Assembly (NCBI GenBank): GCA_947685225.1
Contig: CANTUV010000053.1
Span: 7,549,501-7,613,500 of the forward strand
Reading direction: 5' to 3'
DNA from: Garcia nutans
Lineage: Eukaryota; Streptophyta; Magnoliopsida; Malpighiales; Euphorbiaceae
DNA: 64,000 nt
Position 1 is the first letter of the stretch, and each line of letters starts with the position of its first letter. A program made the translations under genes and the position numbers. This document shows, one piece after another, positions 21,860-33,078 of this stretch. The notes under the pieces were generated by a model. That model had not been told where the DNA came from, did not search any database, and saw nothing but the letters and a program-made list of their open reading frames with translations.

Positions 21860-23741
21860 TGGGCGAACAGTATGCTCGAGGATTTTTGTTATATCTACTC
21901 GAGTCGACCGGTCGACCATCTTAGGTAGCATTGAATCCTCCATTCACTTGTCAATGTTGAGTGCCCTTTCTTATTTCAGAATGGTACCATCTTCTGGCTG
22001 GGGTGAAGCTGGTCTCGCGTGTCTTTACCATGGTCTCGATAAACTCTGCCGAAAAAAGAAGTCTTTTGCCGGCTTGATGGTGGTTGTCGAGGTATTCTTT
22101 CTTCCACCAATGTCATTTCCACTCTTTTCTTGCATGAATGTGATCTTTATTATTATTATAGGTATGGGCATATGAATACAACCTCGTGAGGGTACCTGGT
22201 ATTTCCCGAGAGAGAATTGGGTATCCAAGATTAAATTACTGGTTGTCCAATCGTGTGGACGTTCCCGGCTCTCATCATGTGCATACTCATCGCTTTGTGT
22301 TGAGCTGCTTAACCTGGGATCAGGTAAAAAAATAGTAGTATGCTTTAAATTTTATGTGAAAGTTTACTTACCTTATGTTATTTTGCAGGTGAATTTGGCC
22401 TGGTGGAGCCCAAAAGAGCGAGCAAACTGGTCTCCTTTGATGAGGGCTGCGCTATCTTTTCAACATTCTCGCCGAGTCATCGCTGGCCTAGTGTCTAGTG
22501 GCTGGTTTCTCAAGGAGAGAGTTTATGAGTGGTTTCTTGGTCCAGAGCAGTGGAGGGTCCCGATGCAAATCCCAAAATATACTTTAAATATTATGTCGAT
22601 GCCATAGATGCATGGTGGCCGGCTCAGTACAGTTATGGTGTTGAGTCATTTCTTCATCTACCCAATGCATTTTATGCCTATTTTATTCAAAGGAGGCTCT
22701 TAAACTTTGATGTTTCTCCAGTTGGTGTATGGGAAATTTTCGACGAAAATGAGGGTAGAGATGAAGAAGAACATCACGCAGCTGCAGGAGAGCTTGTTCC
22801 ACATCTCAGGGCTAGTACTTCTCAGGTAAAATTTTACCACTTTTCCCTTGCAACAGCTTTTTCTTTCTTTGATTCTTTAATGATTGTTGTAGGCTGTTGG
22901 CTCACTTGATCATGAGGCTGAATCTTCTTTTACTGCCCCTTCGTTTGCTCATTCTGGCCTGCCAGATATGCCATCTCATCCGCAGGGCATTGATATGAAC
23001 TACCTGGTAAATTCCTTATTTCATAGTAATTTATGTTATATGTATGCCTGATTATGTATGCTCTTACCTTTTTTCTTTTTGGCTCACAGCGGATGCTTGA
23101 AGAAAAAAATAGGAAACTTTAAGAAGAGTTGGCTGCAAGTCATCAGTAGGCTTCTCATTTTGAAAATTTATATCATCAATCCGAACAACATTTCTGAGAC
23201 TTATGATTTCAAGGGATGAGGGATCCCAGCGCTTTTTCATCAAGAGGCCCTCAGACTGATGACCATGAGATCCTTTCATCTACTTTTGATAAGGACTATG
23301 ATGGATCAGAACTTTAATTTAATAGGGATTCTCAGGATGAATAACTTGCCAAATTTTGGTGCTCCTGCTTCGAGCGGACTCGGGACGAGTGATTTGCCCC
23401 CCCTTCCAATAGGCGACGACTTTTTCAAGGCTTTATTTGATGACCTATCACCACCCTCTTAGTGATATGTAAATATTGTAGCAATTGTAAAATATTGTAC
23501 AATAATGAAAAAATACAATTTCCATCTTTACTGTAACTCTCTCTTCTTCTTTTTTTACTGCGCCTTTTTTTATATCACATCATAAACAATGCATCACAAC
23601 TTCCCTTTTCAAAGCCGCACCATTTGCTAAACCATCCAACGTGGTAAAGGAAATTTGTTGCTAATTCCTTTCCTTATGCCATACTATCTTATTCTTTCCC
23701 ATCACCTTTTCCTCTTCCCTTTTGGAAAAGGTTATTTCCTT

Positions 23742-23750
23742 TATATAAAT
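23742..23750 (+). promoter_or_regulatory. TATA box of the antisense DUF7745-like gene
   Basis: TATATAAAT lies 107 bases before the ATG at 23849, with a C/T-rich, A-rich leader between. It comes about 280 bases after the stop of the plant mobile domain gene, so each antisense gene seems to have had its own promoter. Confidence 0.55.
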
Positions 23751-23848
23751 CACCTTTCATATCATATTTCATACATAATCCAAAATTCTTTCCATTCCCA
23801 CGCAAAGAACTCCCTTTAACAATTTTAATTTTTCTTTATTCATCTACC

Positions 23849-25044
23849 ATGACCGAACATCATTTACAGAAGATAAAAATTCTATTTAAGAATATGGATG
23901 CCATTCATTGGAAGCAAATTTCGTGGTCAAAACTTGGTGTTTTAAAGTGTTTTCAAAATGTTAAATTGGACCACTCCTTACATGTCGTGGCTTCCTTTTG
24001 GGATACGATTCTAGGGTATTTAAAATTAATGGCTTTGAAATATGTCCCTTGATTGAAGAATTTGAGGCCATCCTTGGATATCCAAATAATCAACAAATGG
24101 CATTACCCACGTTGATTTCCAAGACTTAACAGAAGATGCAGATGTTATTTCAAATTCCAAAACCCAAAGTTCTTTGGTTGATGAGAGGTGAAAAAATTCT
24201 ACTTGCTCCTTTGATTGACTTTTGTCTCTCTCATTTGGCCCCTACTAAGGCATGAGGATGCATGCTCTATCTTTGCTTGCTTGGCCAATTCTTGCTTGTT
24301 TCTTCCGACGGCAATATTGATCCATGGGTATTGGATATTATGGACCAAATGGAAGGAGGCTTATCGCCGGTACCTGTGATCTTGGTCGAGACTTTAGTTG
24401 GGTTAGACCAACTTAAATCAGGATTGTCAAAGAGACTGACTGAGAGTCCATTGCTGCTTCAAGTAATTACCTAAACTGCCCTTTTGGGTTTTCAATTTAG
24501 GTTTTTTTTTTCATTTTATTACTCTAATTTTTGCCTAGTCTGCCCATGTGGGTTTTCGGAACTAGCGAGATGTCCTAATTTTTGCCTAAGCTGCCTTTGC
24601 GGGTTTTCAACTTAGCGGACTTTTTTTTTAATTCTTGCTTCACGGATTTGGCTTCAGGAGCATCTTTGTTTGCTTGATACTCCATCCATGGATTTTGCCA
24701 AATATCTGCCACATCATCATTCTACTAGGAAACTACTCCATCTTGCTTCCTCATATGCTGACTGGGTTGACGGGATCCATTCACCCGCTGAAGTCAATAT
24801 CCGTTGGTTGGTACCTTGGTGGAAGATTTCTCGTATCACCATGCAGACATATTTGATGTATGTTCCCTTTACTGCTCTTCGTCAAGGTACATGCTATGAT
24901 CCTCGCCGACTTGGCTGTTAGTACGGAGCCGAGCCTCATGATTCTGACTTTACTCCTGATTTAGACATTCCTTGCTTGACTGAAGCCTACTTGGATCGGC
25001 TGAGGCAAAGTTGGCCTGCACGTTACATTTATCAACTGCTATAG
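23849..25044 (+). pseudogene. DUF7745-like plant gene, antisense within element B, broken
   Basis: The ATG at 23849 gives MTEHHLQKIKILFKNMDA. The recognisable blocks are LHVVASFWDTILG, then in another frame GFEICPLIEEFEAILGYP (near 24040), SPVPVILVETLVGLDQL (near 24370), WLQEHLCLLDTPSMDF (near 24650), VNIRWLVPWWKISR and YVPFTALRQGTCYDPRRLG (near 24880). These resemble the plant-specific family annotated as DUF7745; the assignment is from memory of its FWD...PT-EEF...LLG pattern. Function is unknown. Defects: a frameshift near 24013, stops near 24126, 24254 and 24919, and an intron (about 24464 to 24645) whose acceptor looks mutated (TTCACG). It sits between the plant mobile domain gene and the integrase, on the strand opposite to pol. 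Confidence 0.65.
24470..24640 (+). repeat. Short direct repeats in the intron of the DUF7745-like gene
   Basis: There are two to three imperfect units of about 70 bases containing 'taatttttgcctag', 'tgcccttttgggttttc' and 'aacttagcgga'. The same unit recurs at 25285-25440, just beyond the gene. Confidence 0.7.
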
Positions 25045-25284
25045 ATTTTACATTTGTCAATTCAGAAAGTGTATTGTTAGGAAAAAAATAATTAAAGTAA
25101 TAAAAGATGCTTCTTTTCCCTTTATAATTTGTCATCACCTTTTGCTATTGTGTTTATTTATTTCATCCATACCTGGTCAAATACTTATACCAGTGCACAT
25201 GGAATAATTTTAACATTAATTCTGTTTTATTAAATTGGGGAACAACCAAACATAAATTCATCATACACAAGATCACTCCTATTG

Positions 25285-25440
25285 CCAACTAGCCCTTTCG
25301 GGTTTTCTAATTGATGATTTTCTCTCATTTAGCCCTAATTGTTGCCTAGCCCGCCCTTTCAGGTTTTCGATACTAGCGGATTACTCTAACTTTTGCCTAG
25401 GCCGCCCTTTTTGGGTTTTCAACCTAGCGAGCTCTTTTTT
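25285..25440 (+). repeat. Short direct repeats between the DUF7745-like gene and the integrase
   Basis: About two and a half units like those at 24470-24640 ('gcctagcccgccctttc', 'gggttttcaacctagcga') end about 12 bases before the pol stop codon. Two patches of the same repeat, flanking the last coding block of the gene, could have arisen by slippage or serve as processing signals for the convergent transcripts; neither is shown. Between 25045 and 25284 I see only AT-rich sequence. Confidence 0.7.
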
Positions 25441-25451
25441 TTATATATGTA

Positions 25452-26674
25452 TCATACATAAAACCTCTTCAACCTGTCAATGTTTATTGGCTCACTAAAT
25501 TTGTTCCCGTCCATGTCTGATAACTTCACCACACCTTTGTTCATGACTTGTTTCATGACATATGGCCCTTCTCAGCTAGGCCTGAACTTCCCTCTTGGAT
25601 CAGATACATTAGGCTTACATTGCATCAACACCAAATCCCCAACTCTGAATTTTCTAATTTTAACCCTTCTATTGTAGGCCCGAGCTATCTTCTTTTGATA
25701 CAGTTGGTGATGATACAGTGCCTTTAACCTTCTCTCTTCTAGTAAAGCTAACTGTGTGTATCTGCTCGCTATCCATTCCATTTCAGGCAGCTCAGCTTCC
25801 AAGACTACCCTCAATGACTTGATTTCTATTTCAATTGGCAACACTGCTTCCATCTCGTAAACCAAAGAGAACGGTGTCATTCCAGTAGGCGTTCGCACAC
25901 TTGTCCTATATCCCCAGAAAGCAAAGGGAGGCATTTCCGACCAATCCTGGTAAGTCTTGGTCATCTTGGATAGAATTTGCTTAATTGTTTTGTTTTTTGC
26001 TTCTACAGCACCATTAGCCTTTGGTTTATAAGGAGAGGATTGATGATGATGGATTTGGTACTTTGAGAATAAATCCTTAACTGCTCCTTGAAACTGTACC
26101 CCATTGTCTGATATCACACTGTGCGGGACCCCGTATCTGTAGATGAGGTTCTTTTCAATAAATCTAGCCATTTGGCTTGCACCTAGTTTGTTGAAGGATT
26201 CAGCTTCGACCCATTTTGAAAAATAATCTACTGCTACCACAATGAATCGGTGACTGTTTGAAGCTGTCAGACGTATCTCTCCTATAATTTCGATACCCCA
26301 TGTGGCAAATGGCCAGGGTGAAGACAGAGAATGCAATTCTTCAGGAGGCATGTGATTCAACTTACCATATTTTTTACATTGTTGGCACTTCTTTACAAAC
26401 TCAATACAATCTTTCTCCATGGTCAACTAGTAGTAACCTTGTCGAATAATCTTCTTAACTAGGGCCAAACCACTCATGTGGGGATCGCAATTTCCCACAT
26501 GTATTTCTGACATGATACGCTCCACTTCAGGTTTTCTTAAACATCTTAAATGCACCCCATCAGGCCATCTTCGATATAACTCCCTATGGAAGGTGATGTA
26601 TTGCAATGACCACCGCCTTATGGCTCTTCTCTCTTTCTTTGTTGCCCTCGGCGGGTTTCTCTTTCCTCCAAAAA
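25452..26674 (-). pseudogene. Element B integrase, broken
   Basis: The N-terminal zinc-binding part is seen in HVGNCDPHMSGLALVKK and CQQCKKYG. The core has WGIEIIGE (A has WGIDIIGE, so the first catalytic aspartate is glutamate here), SDNGVQF and NGAVEA. The C-terminal domain follows (RVKIRKFRVGDLVL, GPYVVKQV), then INIDRLKRFYV and a TGA at 25452-25454, which is the native end missing from A. Stops: TAG at about 26428 where A has tryptophan, and one after GKFRPS near 25571. Inactive on two counts. Confidence 0.8.
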
Positions 26675-27344
26675 TCACCTTATAGTATCATGCCACGCAT
26701 CATGGTCTGTGTCAATTTCCATGATTGTCTCATATTCATAGCAAGGAGTTGATGAATTGGTCAAGATCAGAGGCTTAAGGAATAAGCTGATAGGGTTTTT
26801 CCATACCGAAGCCAATGTGGCTAGGGCATCAGCCATCTGATTTTCTTCTCTCGATAGGTGTATAAACCTATAGTCCTTAAAGTTCTTCTTCATCATAGTC
26901 AGGTAATGATGGTATGGTTTTAATTTTTCCTCTTTCAGCTCCCACTCTCCATTTACTTGGGATACTACTAGCAATGAATCGCCCAAAACTTCCACCTTAT
27001 CCACCTTCATAATCATTAGGGTTTCCAAACCAAAAATACAAGCTTTGTACTCAGCCATATTATTGGTTGCCCTAAATTTCAACTTTTTGGCTAAAGGGAT
27101 AAGTTCCCCTTCGGGCGATTCTAGTATAACTCCCAAACCTGCTCCTTTCCTATTTATTGCTCCATCAAAATACATTTTCCACCGTTGTACTTCAATTGCT
27201 TCTAAATGTTCATCCGAAATTCCAAGACTACCTCTTCGCTATCTGATAATGATTGTTGGGCCAAGAATTCTGCCACTGCTCTACCTTTGATTATTTTTCT
27301 AGTTACATACTCAATCTCAAATTCTTCTAATATTATCAGCCATC
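26675..27344 (-). pseudogene. Element B second (archaeal-type) RNase H
   Basis: The domain starts MYFDGAINRKGAGLGV and keeps all expected metal-binding positions: D in YFDGA, E in AEYKAC, D in GDSLL and D in MADALA. The frame is open from 27175 to 26675. Upstream, one A is missing near 27216 relative to A ('gaaatt' against 'gaaaatt'), which disconnects it from RT. This extra RNase H is diagnostic of the Tat lineage and is thought to replace the decayed first one. Confidence 0.82.
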
Positions 27345-28707
27345 TGTTAGTGTATATGCCCTAGGCCATTGATTTGGACCTTAATGTTATTCATTTTGTT
27401 ATTAATAAAGAAGTTTTTATTATCATTGTTATGTTTGCATGTTATATATAATAATGATTATATCCCTGGTTTATTATTGTTATGGAGATAATAATAAATA
27501 TAACTAGTGTAATATTGATTTGATAATCATAAGATGATTATAGGTATGAAGATACAAATCAATATTATGGATACATGTTAGAGAACAGTGTATTGGATAG
27601 ACCCACATAGATATCACTTCATGGTTTAATGTCATAAGTGTATCTCATAATAGTTTTCATTTAATCCTTTGACTTGAGATTGTCATAGTTTCCAACATAA
27701 GGAATATTATGTTTTGACATGATCAAACGTTATCTGTAACTAGATAATTATAAAGGTTATGCTTGAACATGGTATAAATTATGTAGAGGAAAATGAACAA
27801 TCAAGATGGAATTTGTCCCTCTCTATGAGAGAGATATCTTCTGGGCCCCTCGATAAGTGCAACTGAGAAATGCATGGCCGTGCTCAAATAAGTTGATATA
27901 AGATCAATCTTATTTGTTTATCAGTTAACTTGGAGATCGAGTAATCATAAGTTTGGACAATATAAGTATGACATTTACTATGACTTATGTTCAAACTAGA
28001 TATCGTGTGACAAAGGGATTAATGCATGTACTATTTCAGGTTTTCATTTATAATGATTCTCATGATTAATTGGGTAGTCATAATGTCTTGCTAGAGACCA
28101 ATTATGATTTGTGCATTTCAATAGAGATTGAAATACACTACCAGTTAATATGAGCCTATCGGGTCACACACATAGAACGTAGGCTGTACTTAAACAATAA
28201 TAATTATATTTTTATTATTGTTGTTAGTATTATTATTATTATTAGATATTAATAATAATATTGTTATAATAATTATTATTAGATAATAATTATTAAAACG
28301 TGGGTCCATATAGGATATGGACAGTTAGGGTTTTGACAAGGAAAGGTCTTTTAAAACGGTTTTAAAAGGACTAGAGGCCTTGATGATAAGATATATATTT
28401 CGTTTTGAAAGAAAACGGAAGAAGAGGAAAAACTTAAAACCCTAGTTTCGTTTTTGCAAAAAAAAAAGTTCAGCCACTGCCGTTGGTGAGCTAGCACTCA
28501 GACCGGCGTACGTTTGTGTGGACTTCGTTAGAGGGTGTTCGTCTTCAGAAGGCAGCATCTGTTAATCGTTTTGAAGCTACGCAAAAAGGTTAGTTTCGAA
28601 TCTCTTTTATCGAACTGAATGGATCACATGGATCCTGTGAGTAAATCGAAAGAAAATTTTGTTTTCCGCTGCGGCAAGGGTTGCAGATTCTTCTCGATTC
28701 ACTAACA
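27345..28707 (+). mobile_element. Copia-like solo LTR inside B pol (1363 bp)
   Basis: It starts TGTTAGTGTATATGCCC and ends GATTCACTAACA, with perfect duplications CCATC at 27340-27344 and 28708-28712. It splits the RNase H region between KYGRW and the following residues. The start is one I associate with plant copia LTRs, and the 'tttccgctgcggcaagg' near the end is also common there; this family assignment is from memory. No internal region remains, so it is a solo LTR. AATAAT tracts lie at 28200-28290. Confidence 0.85.
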
Positions 28708-28712
28708 CCATC

Positions 28713-29832
28713 GACCATATTTCCCTATCAAAGAGGGTGTCTCCCTTAAGTACTTCATTGGATCCAACTTGGAAATTGCTTGCACACTATACGATTGAAA
28801 GTAATGCCGCAACTTCTTAGAAGACCAAACCACGGCTATACAATTTTTTTCAATGATACTATACTTAATTTCATAAGGTAGGAGCTTTCTACTCAAATAG
28901 TAAACTACATGCTCAATCCTTGATTCATCTGCTTGGGATAGCATGGCTTCTGTTGACTCTTCTTCTACTGCTAAGTATAGTAATAGAGGTTTGCCCGGTT
29001 TAGGTGGTTTTAAAATAGGCGGATTCAACAAATACTCTTTTATTCGCTTAAAGGCCTTTTGGCATTCTTCATTCCAAATGACCAGTTGATTCTTTCTAAG
29101 CAATTTGAAGATAGACCCACAAATTGTTGTGAGTTTTGCTATGAATCTACTAATGTATTGTAATTTACCAATAAATCCCCGAACTTCTCTCTCCATCTTA
29201 GGGGCTGGCATATCCTTGATTGCTTTAACTTTGTCATGATCAATCTCAATGCCATTTGGACCAATCATATGTCCTAATAATTTGCCTAAAGTAACACCGA
29301 ACACACACTTCTTCGGGTTCAATCTTAGCTTATATTTCAAAGCTCTATCAATTAATAATTTCAAGTTTTGTAAATGTTGTTCTCTTGTATCTGTTTTAAC
29401 CATCATATCATCAACATATACTTCAACTTCTTTGTGCATCATGTCATGAAATAGTGTGGTTGCCATCCTTTGTTAGGTCACTCCAGCATTCTTTAAGCTG
29501 AACGGTTTCACCCTACAACAAAATATACCCCATGTAGTAATGAAAGCAGTTTTGGTTTTATCCTCTTGGGCCATTAACACTCGATTGTCTCCAAAAAATC
29601 CATCAACAAACGAGTGTAGTATGCTAGAGGCTACACTATCAATGAGGACATATATATGAGGTAAAGTAAAATCATCCTTAGGGGAAGCCTTGTTCAAATC
29701 TCTATAGTCCACACAGACCCTTATTCTCCCATCTTTCTTTGGCACGGGTACTATGTTGTCTAGCCAATCTGGATATTCTATCACTTCAAGGAACTTCACT
29801 TGTATTTGCTTAGTGACCTCTTCTTTAACCAA
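28713..29832 (-). pseudogene. Element B reverse transcriptase and first RNase H, broken
   Basis: PKKDGRIRVCVDYRDLNK opens the palm. The active site is EVYVDDMMVK (near 29410), followed by the connection domain VRGFIGKLQYISRFIAKL and a degenerate RNase H with LLLYLAVEEES and YEIKYSIIEKN. One TAA (near 29472, NAGVT*QRM) interrupts the frame where A reads TYQRM. Otherwise the frame is continuous to the solo LTR at 28707. The YVDD box itself is intact. Confidence 0.82.
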
Positions 29833-30741
29833 TTCAGCCCTCTTAGGTCTTAATCACCTAAGCTTTTGTTTGATAGGTTTTATGTGAGTGTAAGTATGAA
29901 TATGATGCTCGGCTATGTCTCGATCTATTCCAGGCATATCCTCGTAAGACCAAGCAAACACTTCTTCATATTTTTTGAATATTTTTTCAAATCTCTCTCT
30001 CTCATCAGGAGTAAGGTCGGATGCTATGCTAACATTTTTAGAATTTTTTATTGTTCCCAAATTTAATGATTGTGTGTTATCAGAATTAATATTAAAGATG
30101 TTCATGTAACTGCTATTTGAATGTATGCAACCATCAGGAGAAACATCACACATGTAAGCAAAATTAGACTTTATTGCATTCATTTTGGAAAAGAAAACAT
30201 CATCATCCTCATACAAAGCAGACAAATTAAAATCAAAATCAAAATCATTGTTCTCAAAATCATAAGGCAGGATGTCTTCAAACTTTTCTTCAACCAGGGC
30301 AGCAATCTCCTCCGGAGTCTTTTCGGCTTTTAGGACAGCTTCATTCTTCTCTTTTGAATTGGATTCTTTGTTGGCTGATGGGGTGAGCTCTTTCTTCATT
30401 TAGTCCACTAGTTCGGCCACATCTGCAAAAATTTAAAAACCTGGGATCATCTTACCCATGAACATGATTGGCTCGGGCTTTCCTTAGAGTGGTCCCATAT
30501 CTAGAGCTTTGATAAAGATCACTTCAAGTGGTGGGAAGCTCATCTTCTCATCCTTCTTTGGTTGGACATTGTTGCCTTCATCATATCTTAAGCCTTTCTT
30601 GGAAGTTTGAGTTCTAAAGTCTAGCAGCTTTGTCAAACTGGCCTTAACTTTTCCAAGACCAGCTCCGGGAAGGTAGTTCATGTTCTTCATCATATTCAAA
30701 ACTTTAGAGTCCACTACTTCATCATCAGAAATTGTAGCTAC
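29833..30741 (-). pseudogene. Element B protease-RT linker
   Basis: After the protease stop at 30742 the frame continues through VVDSKVLNMMKNMNYLPGAGLGK (G-patch-like glycine pattern), a stop near 30484 (GPL*GKPEP; A has GPLQRK), another near 30397, then an open linker with EKTPEEIAALVEEKF and a D/F-rich acidic stretch, ending KPIKQKLR and a stop near 29853. The linker is conserved between A and B, which suggests a function in the polyprotein, but I recognise no domain apart from the G-patch-like part. Confidence 0.65.
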
Positions 30742-33078
30742 TTAAAAACCATTGAGAGGCCTCTTAATCATTCGAGCATTAACAATCTCATTATCTTCAG
30801 CTTCGATGACCACTGTCTCATCTCTGATGGGGAACTTGATCTTTTGATGAAGGGTGGAAGGAACTCCACCAAGAGGATGAAACCATGGTAGCCCCAAGAG
30901 TAAGGCAAAGGTAACCGGTATGTCTAAAACAACAAATTCAATAATAGATTCAATTGGACCAACCTTGACAGCAGCTTTGAAAGTCTCTTCGGCATGTCTC
31001 TTAGTGTTGTCATATGCCTGAATTGTTACCTCGGTCGGGTTTAGATCTCTTGTTGACATGGCTAGCTTTGGCAATATCATAAGTGGACAAACATTTATGG
31101 CGGACGCATCATCGACCATTACACATGGAGTCCTCTTCCCCTTGACTTCTATTTTGATAAAGAGAGGGCAGATATGATCTCTCCCCTCCTCCGGTAAATC
31201 CGCATCTGAAAAAGAAACTGCTCCCATATTAACTTCGCTCTTCTCTTGAACCTCGTCACATTTCATTACCCCTCCAATTTTTATGAAGTTGATCAGCTCC
31301 TCCGGTGTTGTGGAGGTAGAAATTGGCATGTTAGCTAAGGCGTTGGCTATAGTTTCTAGGTGCTTTTTAGAAGTAGCTAATAAGTCCCAGATGCTAACAC
31401 TTGCTTGAGTTCTTTTCAATTGCTTGAGCACAGCATCATCTTCTTCTTTTTTATTTCCTACTTCAACTTCCTTTCCCTTATTAGTTTTTACCTCCTTAGG
31501 TGGTGGCCTTGCATAAGGCTTACCGGATCTAGTGTTCATTACCTCATCTTCTTCGGGCTCGGACCAAGTCCACTCCTCCTTCCTAGATACTATATCATCC
31601 TCACTATCGCTTGAATCCCAAAACCCATTGACAACACAATTTACTACTTCTTCACCCCCCATAACTTGTTTAATTTCATCAAATACCTCTTCTTCTTTGG
31701 TTGCTTCTCCACCCACATCTTGAAAAGAAGACATGACCAAATCCTCATGCAAACCTCCTCTAATCATGAAGGTTGCCGGTGGCGGTACCCCATTGAACTT
31801 TGGTAATGGGTTGTCTTTAGTGTTTGGCTTATTGGGCTCGGGCAGCTTCCCATTATCAATTAGATTTTGGATCTCATGTCTCAACCTCACACATCTATCC
31901 GTGTCATGCCCTTGCATTTGGTGAAATTGACAAAATGCTTTAGTGTCAAAATTAGGTGGGAGAGGGTTAGGCAAAGGACGAGGATTTGAGGGTTGTAGCA
32001 ATCCCTTTCTTTGAAGTTTATTGAGAACCCAAGACATCGGTTTCCCTAATTCCGAAAATTGTCTCCTTGTTCCTTGTTTAGTAGGATTGACACCGACTGC
32101 CTTTTGCATGCTTTGGCTATTAGACTGATAGTTCCCTTTCTCGTTCCTTTTTGTTGAGAAACAGTTCTTCTATCTTTCCCATTCTTCAATTTGCAAATCA
32201 ACTTGGAGAAGGTCCTTGAAATCAAGGATGAGTGTATGAGACATCCTCTTACGAAGACGAGGCAACACCCCTCTCACAATCATCCTTATTTGATCGGATT
32301 CATCAGGCCTCTTCTTGAGTAAAGCAGCCTTATTTCTCCATCTCTTCATATAATCTACAAAATTCTCATTTGACCTTTGCCTAATAGACTCTACTTCCAT
32401 TAAGTTAACTTCCATCTCGACATTATATCCATATTGTTGGATGAAGGCTTTGTAAAGCAGATCCCAACTCTTTTGTGTTCCATCATCTAAGTTATCGAAC
32501 CAATTTTGGACAACAGGGTCCAATGAGAGCATAAAGTACCTTAGAGTTTGAGCCTTATTATCTCGGGCGGACTGCATGGTAGTGATATACTGCTTCACAT
32601 GGAGATGAGGATTTTTGGTTCCATCAAACTTTGTGAAAGATGGCATCTTGAATTTGTATGGAACTTTTTCATCTAACTCAAATAATTTGTCAACTTTGGA
32701 CATTTCTTCAGTTTTCAACTTCTTCTCAAATTTCTTTTCCAAATCAGCAATCATCTTTTCAACATCAGAAATTTCGGTTTTCTCTATAGTTGATCTTTCA
32801 ACAATCTTCAATTCCTTTTTCTTCTCTTGAGCATCTTGGTAGTATTGAGCCCAATCATCACCATCATCAATGATCACCTTTTCATCATCAAAAACCACTT
32901 CACCAACTTTAGTCTTCCCTTTGTCCTTTGGCTTCTTAGTGCTAGCAGATGCCTCGGCATGATTCTCTAAGATTGCAGTCAATTGGTTCTTCATGGTCTT
33001 AGCTAGGGCCTCTTTTATTTCTTCCAACTTGGCGTTAAGGGCCTCATCCACCATCCTTTGAATTTGTTCAGGCTCCAT
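30742..33078 (-). pseudogene. Element B gag-protease, one in-frame stop
   Basis: The ATG at 33078 (MEPEQIQRMVDEALNAK) is chosen because the similarity shared with the stray copy and with A becomes protein-like there; the frame is also open upstream to 33240. Then come a KKPKDKGK stretch, capsid-like MPSFTKFDGTKNPHLHVKQY ... QNWFDNLDDGTQKSW ... MSHTLI, a TAG at 32167-32169, a zinc finger CQFHQMQGHDTDRC (C-x2-H-x4-H-x4-C, a Tat variant), and protease VDDASAINVCPL, where A has DDGSA: the glycine after the catalytic aspartate is alanine. ALLLGLPWFHPLGG follows, with a TAA at 30742. No frameshift is seen over 2.3 kb. Confidence 0.82.

Larger units (their letters stand above)
19329..23462 (+). pseudogene. 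Plant mobile domain (PMD/MAIN-like) gene, antisense within element B, broken
   Basis: Exon 1 (19329-19457) encodes MHASRSSTHSNAELLEF. Later exons give QALAERWLDTTHTFHLPIGE (near 19885-19950), GEQYARGFLLYLLES (after the LTR insertion), GWGEAGLACLYHGLDKLC and VWAYEYNLVRVPG (22162). These are the signature blocks of the plant mobile domain, a family known from host proteins and plant transposons. GT-AG introns are visible at 22092-22161, 22324-22388, 22826-22892 and 23007-23089. Defects: stops near 19833 and 20122, an inserted LTR (20144-21859), a frameshift near 21905, a one-base loss near 22557 and stops in the last, coiled-coil-like exon. The end IGDDFFKALFDDLSPPS is followed by an AATAATGAAA polyadenylation-like site. 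It lies opposite pol between integrase and 3' LTR. Confidence 0.8.

Noticed and set aside
19329..25044. Ordinary host genes in a gap between elements
   Set aside because: Both genes lie between B's pol and its 3' LTR end, inside one CTCTC target duplication, so they belong to the element, although a later secondary insertion cannot be fully excluded.
32167..32169. TAG in the B gag as a programmed read-through stop before the zinc finger
   Set aside because: A has its stop at a different codon nearby (QIK*WERE against QIEEWER*), so these look like independent mutations.
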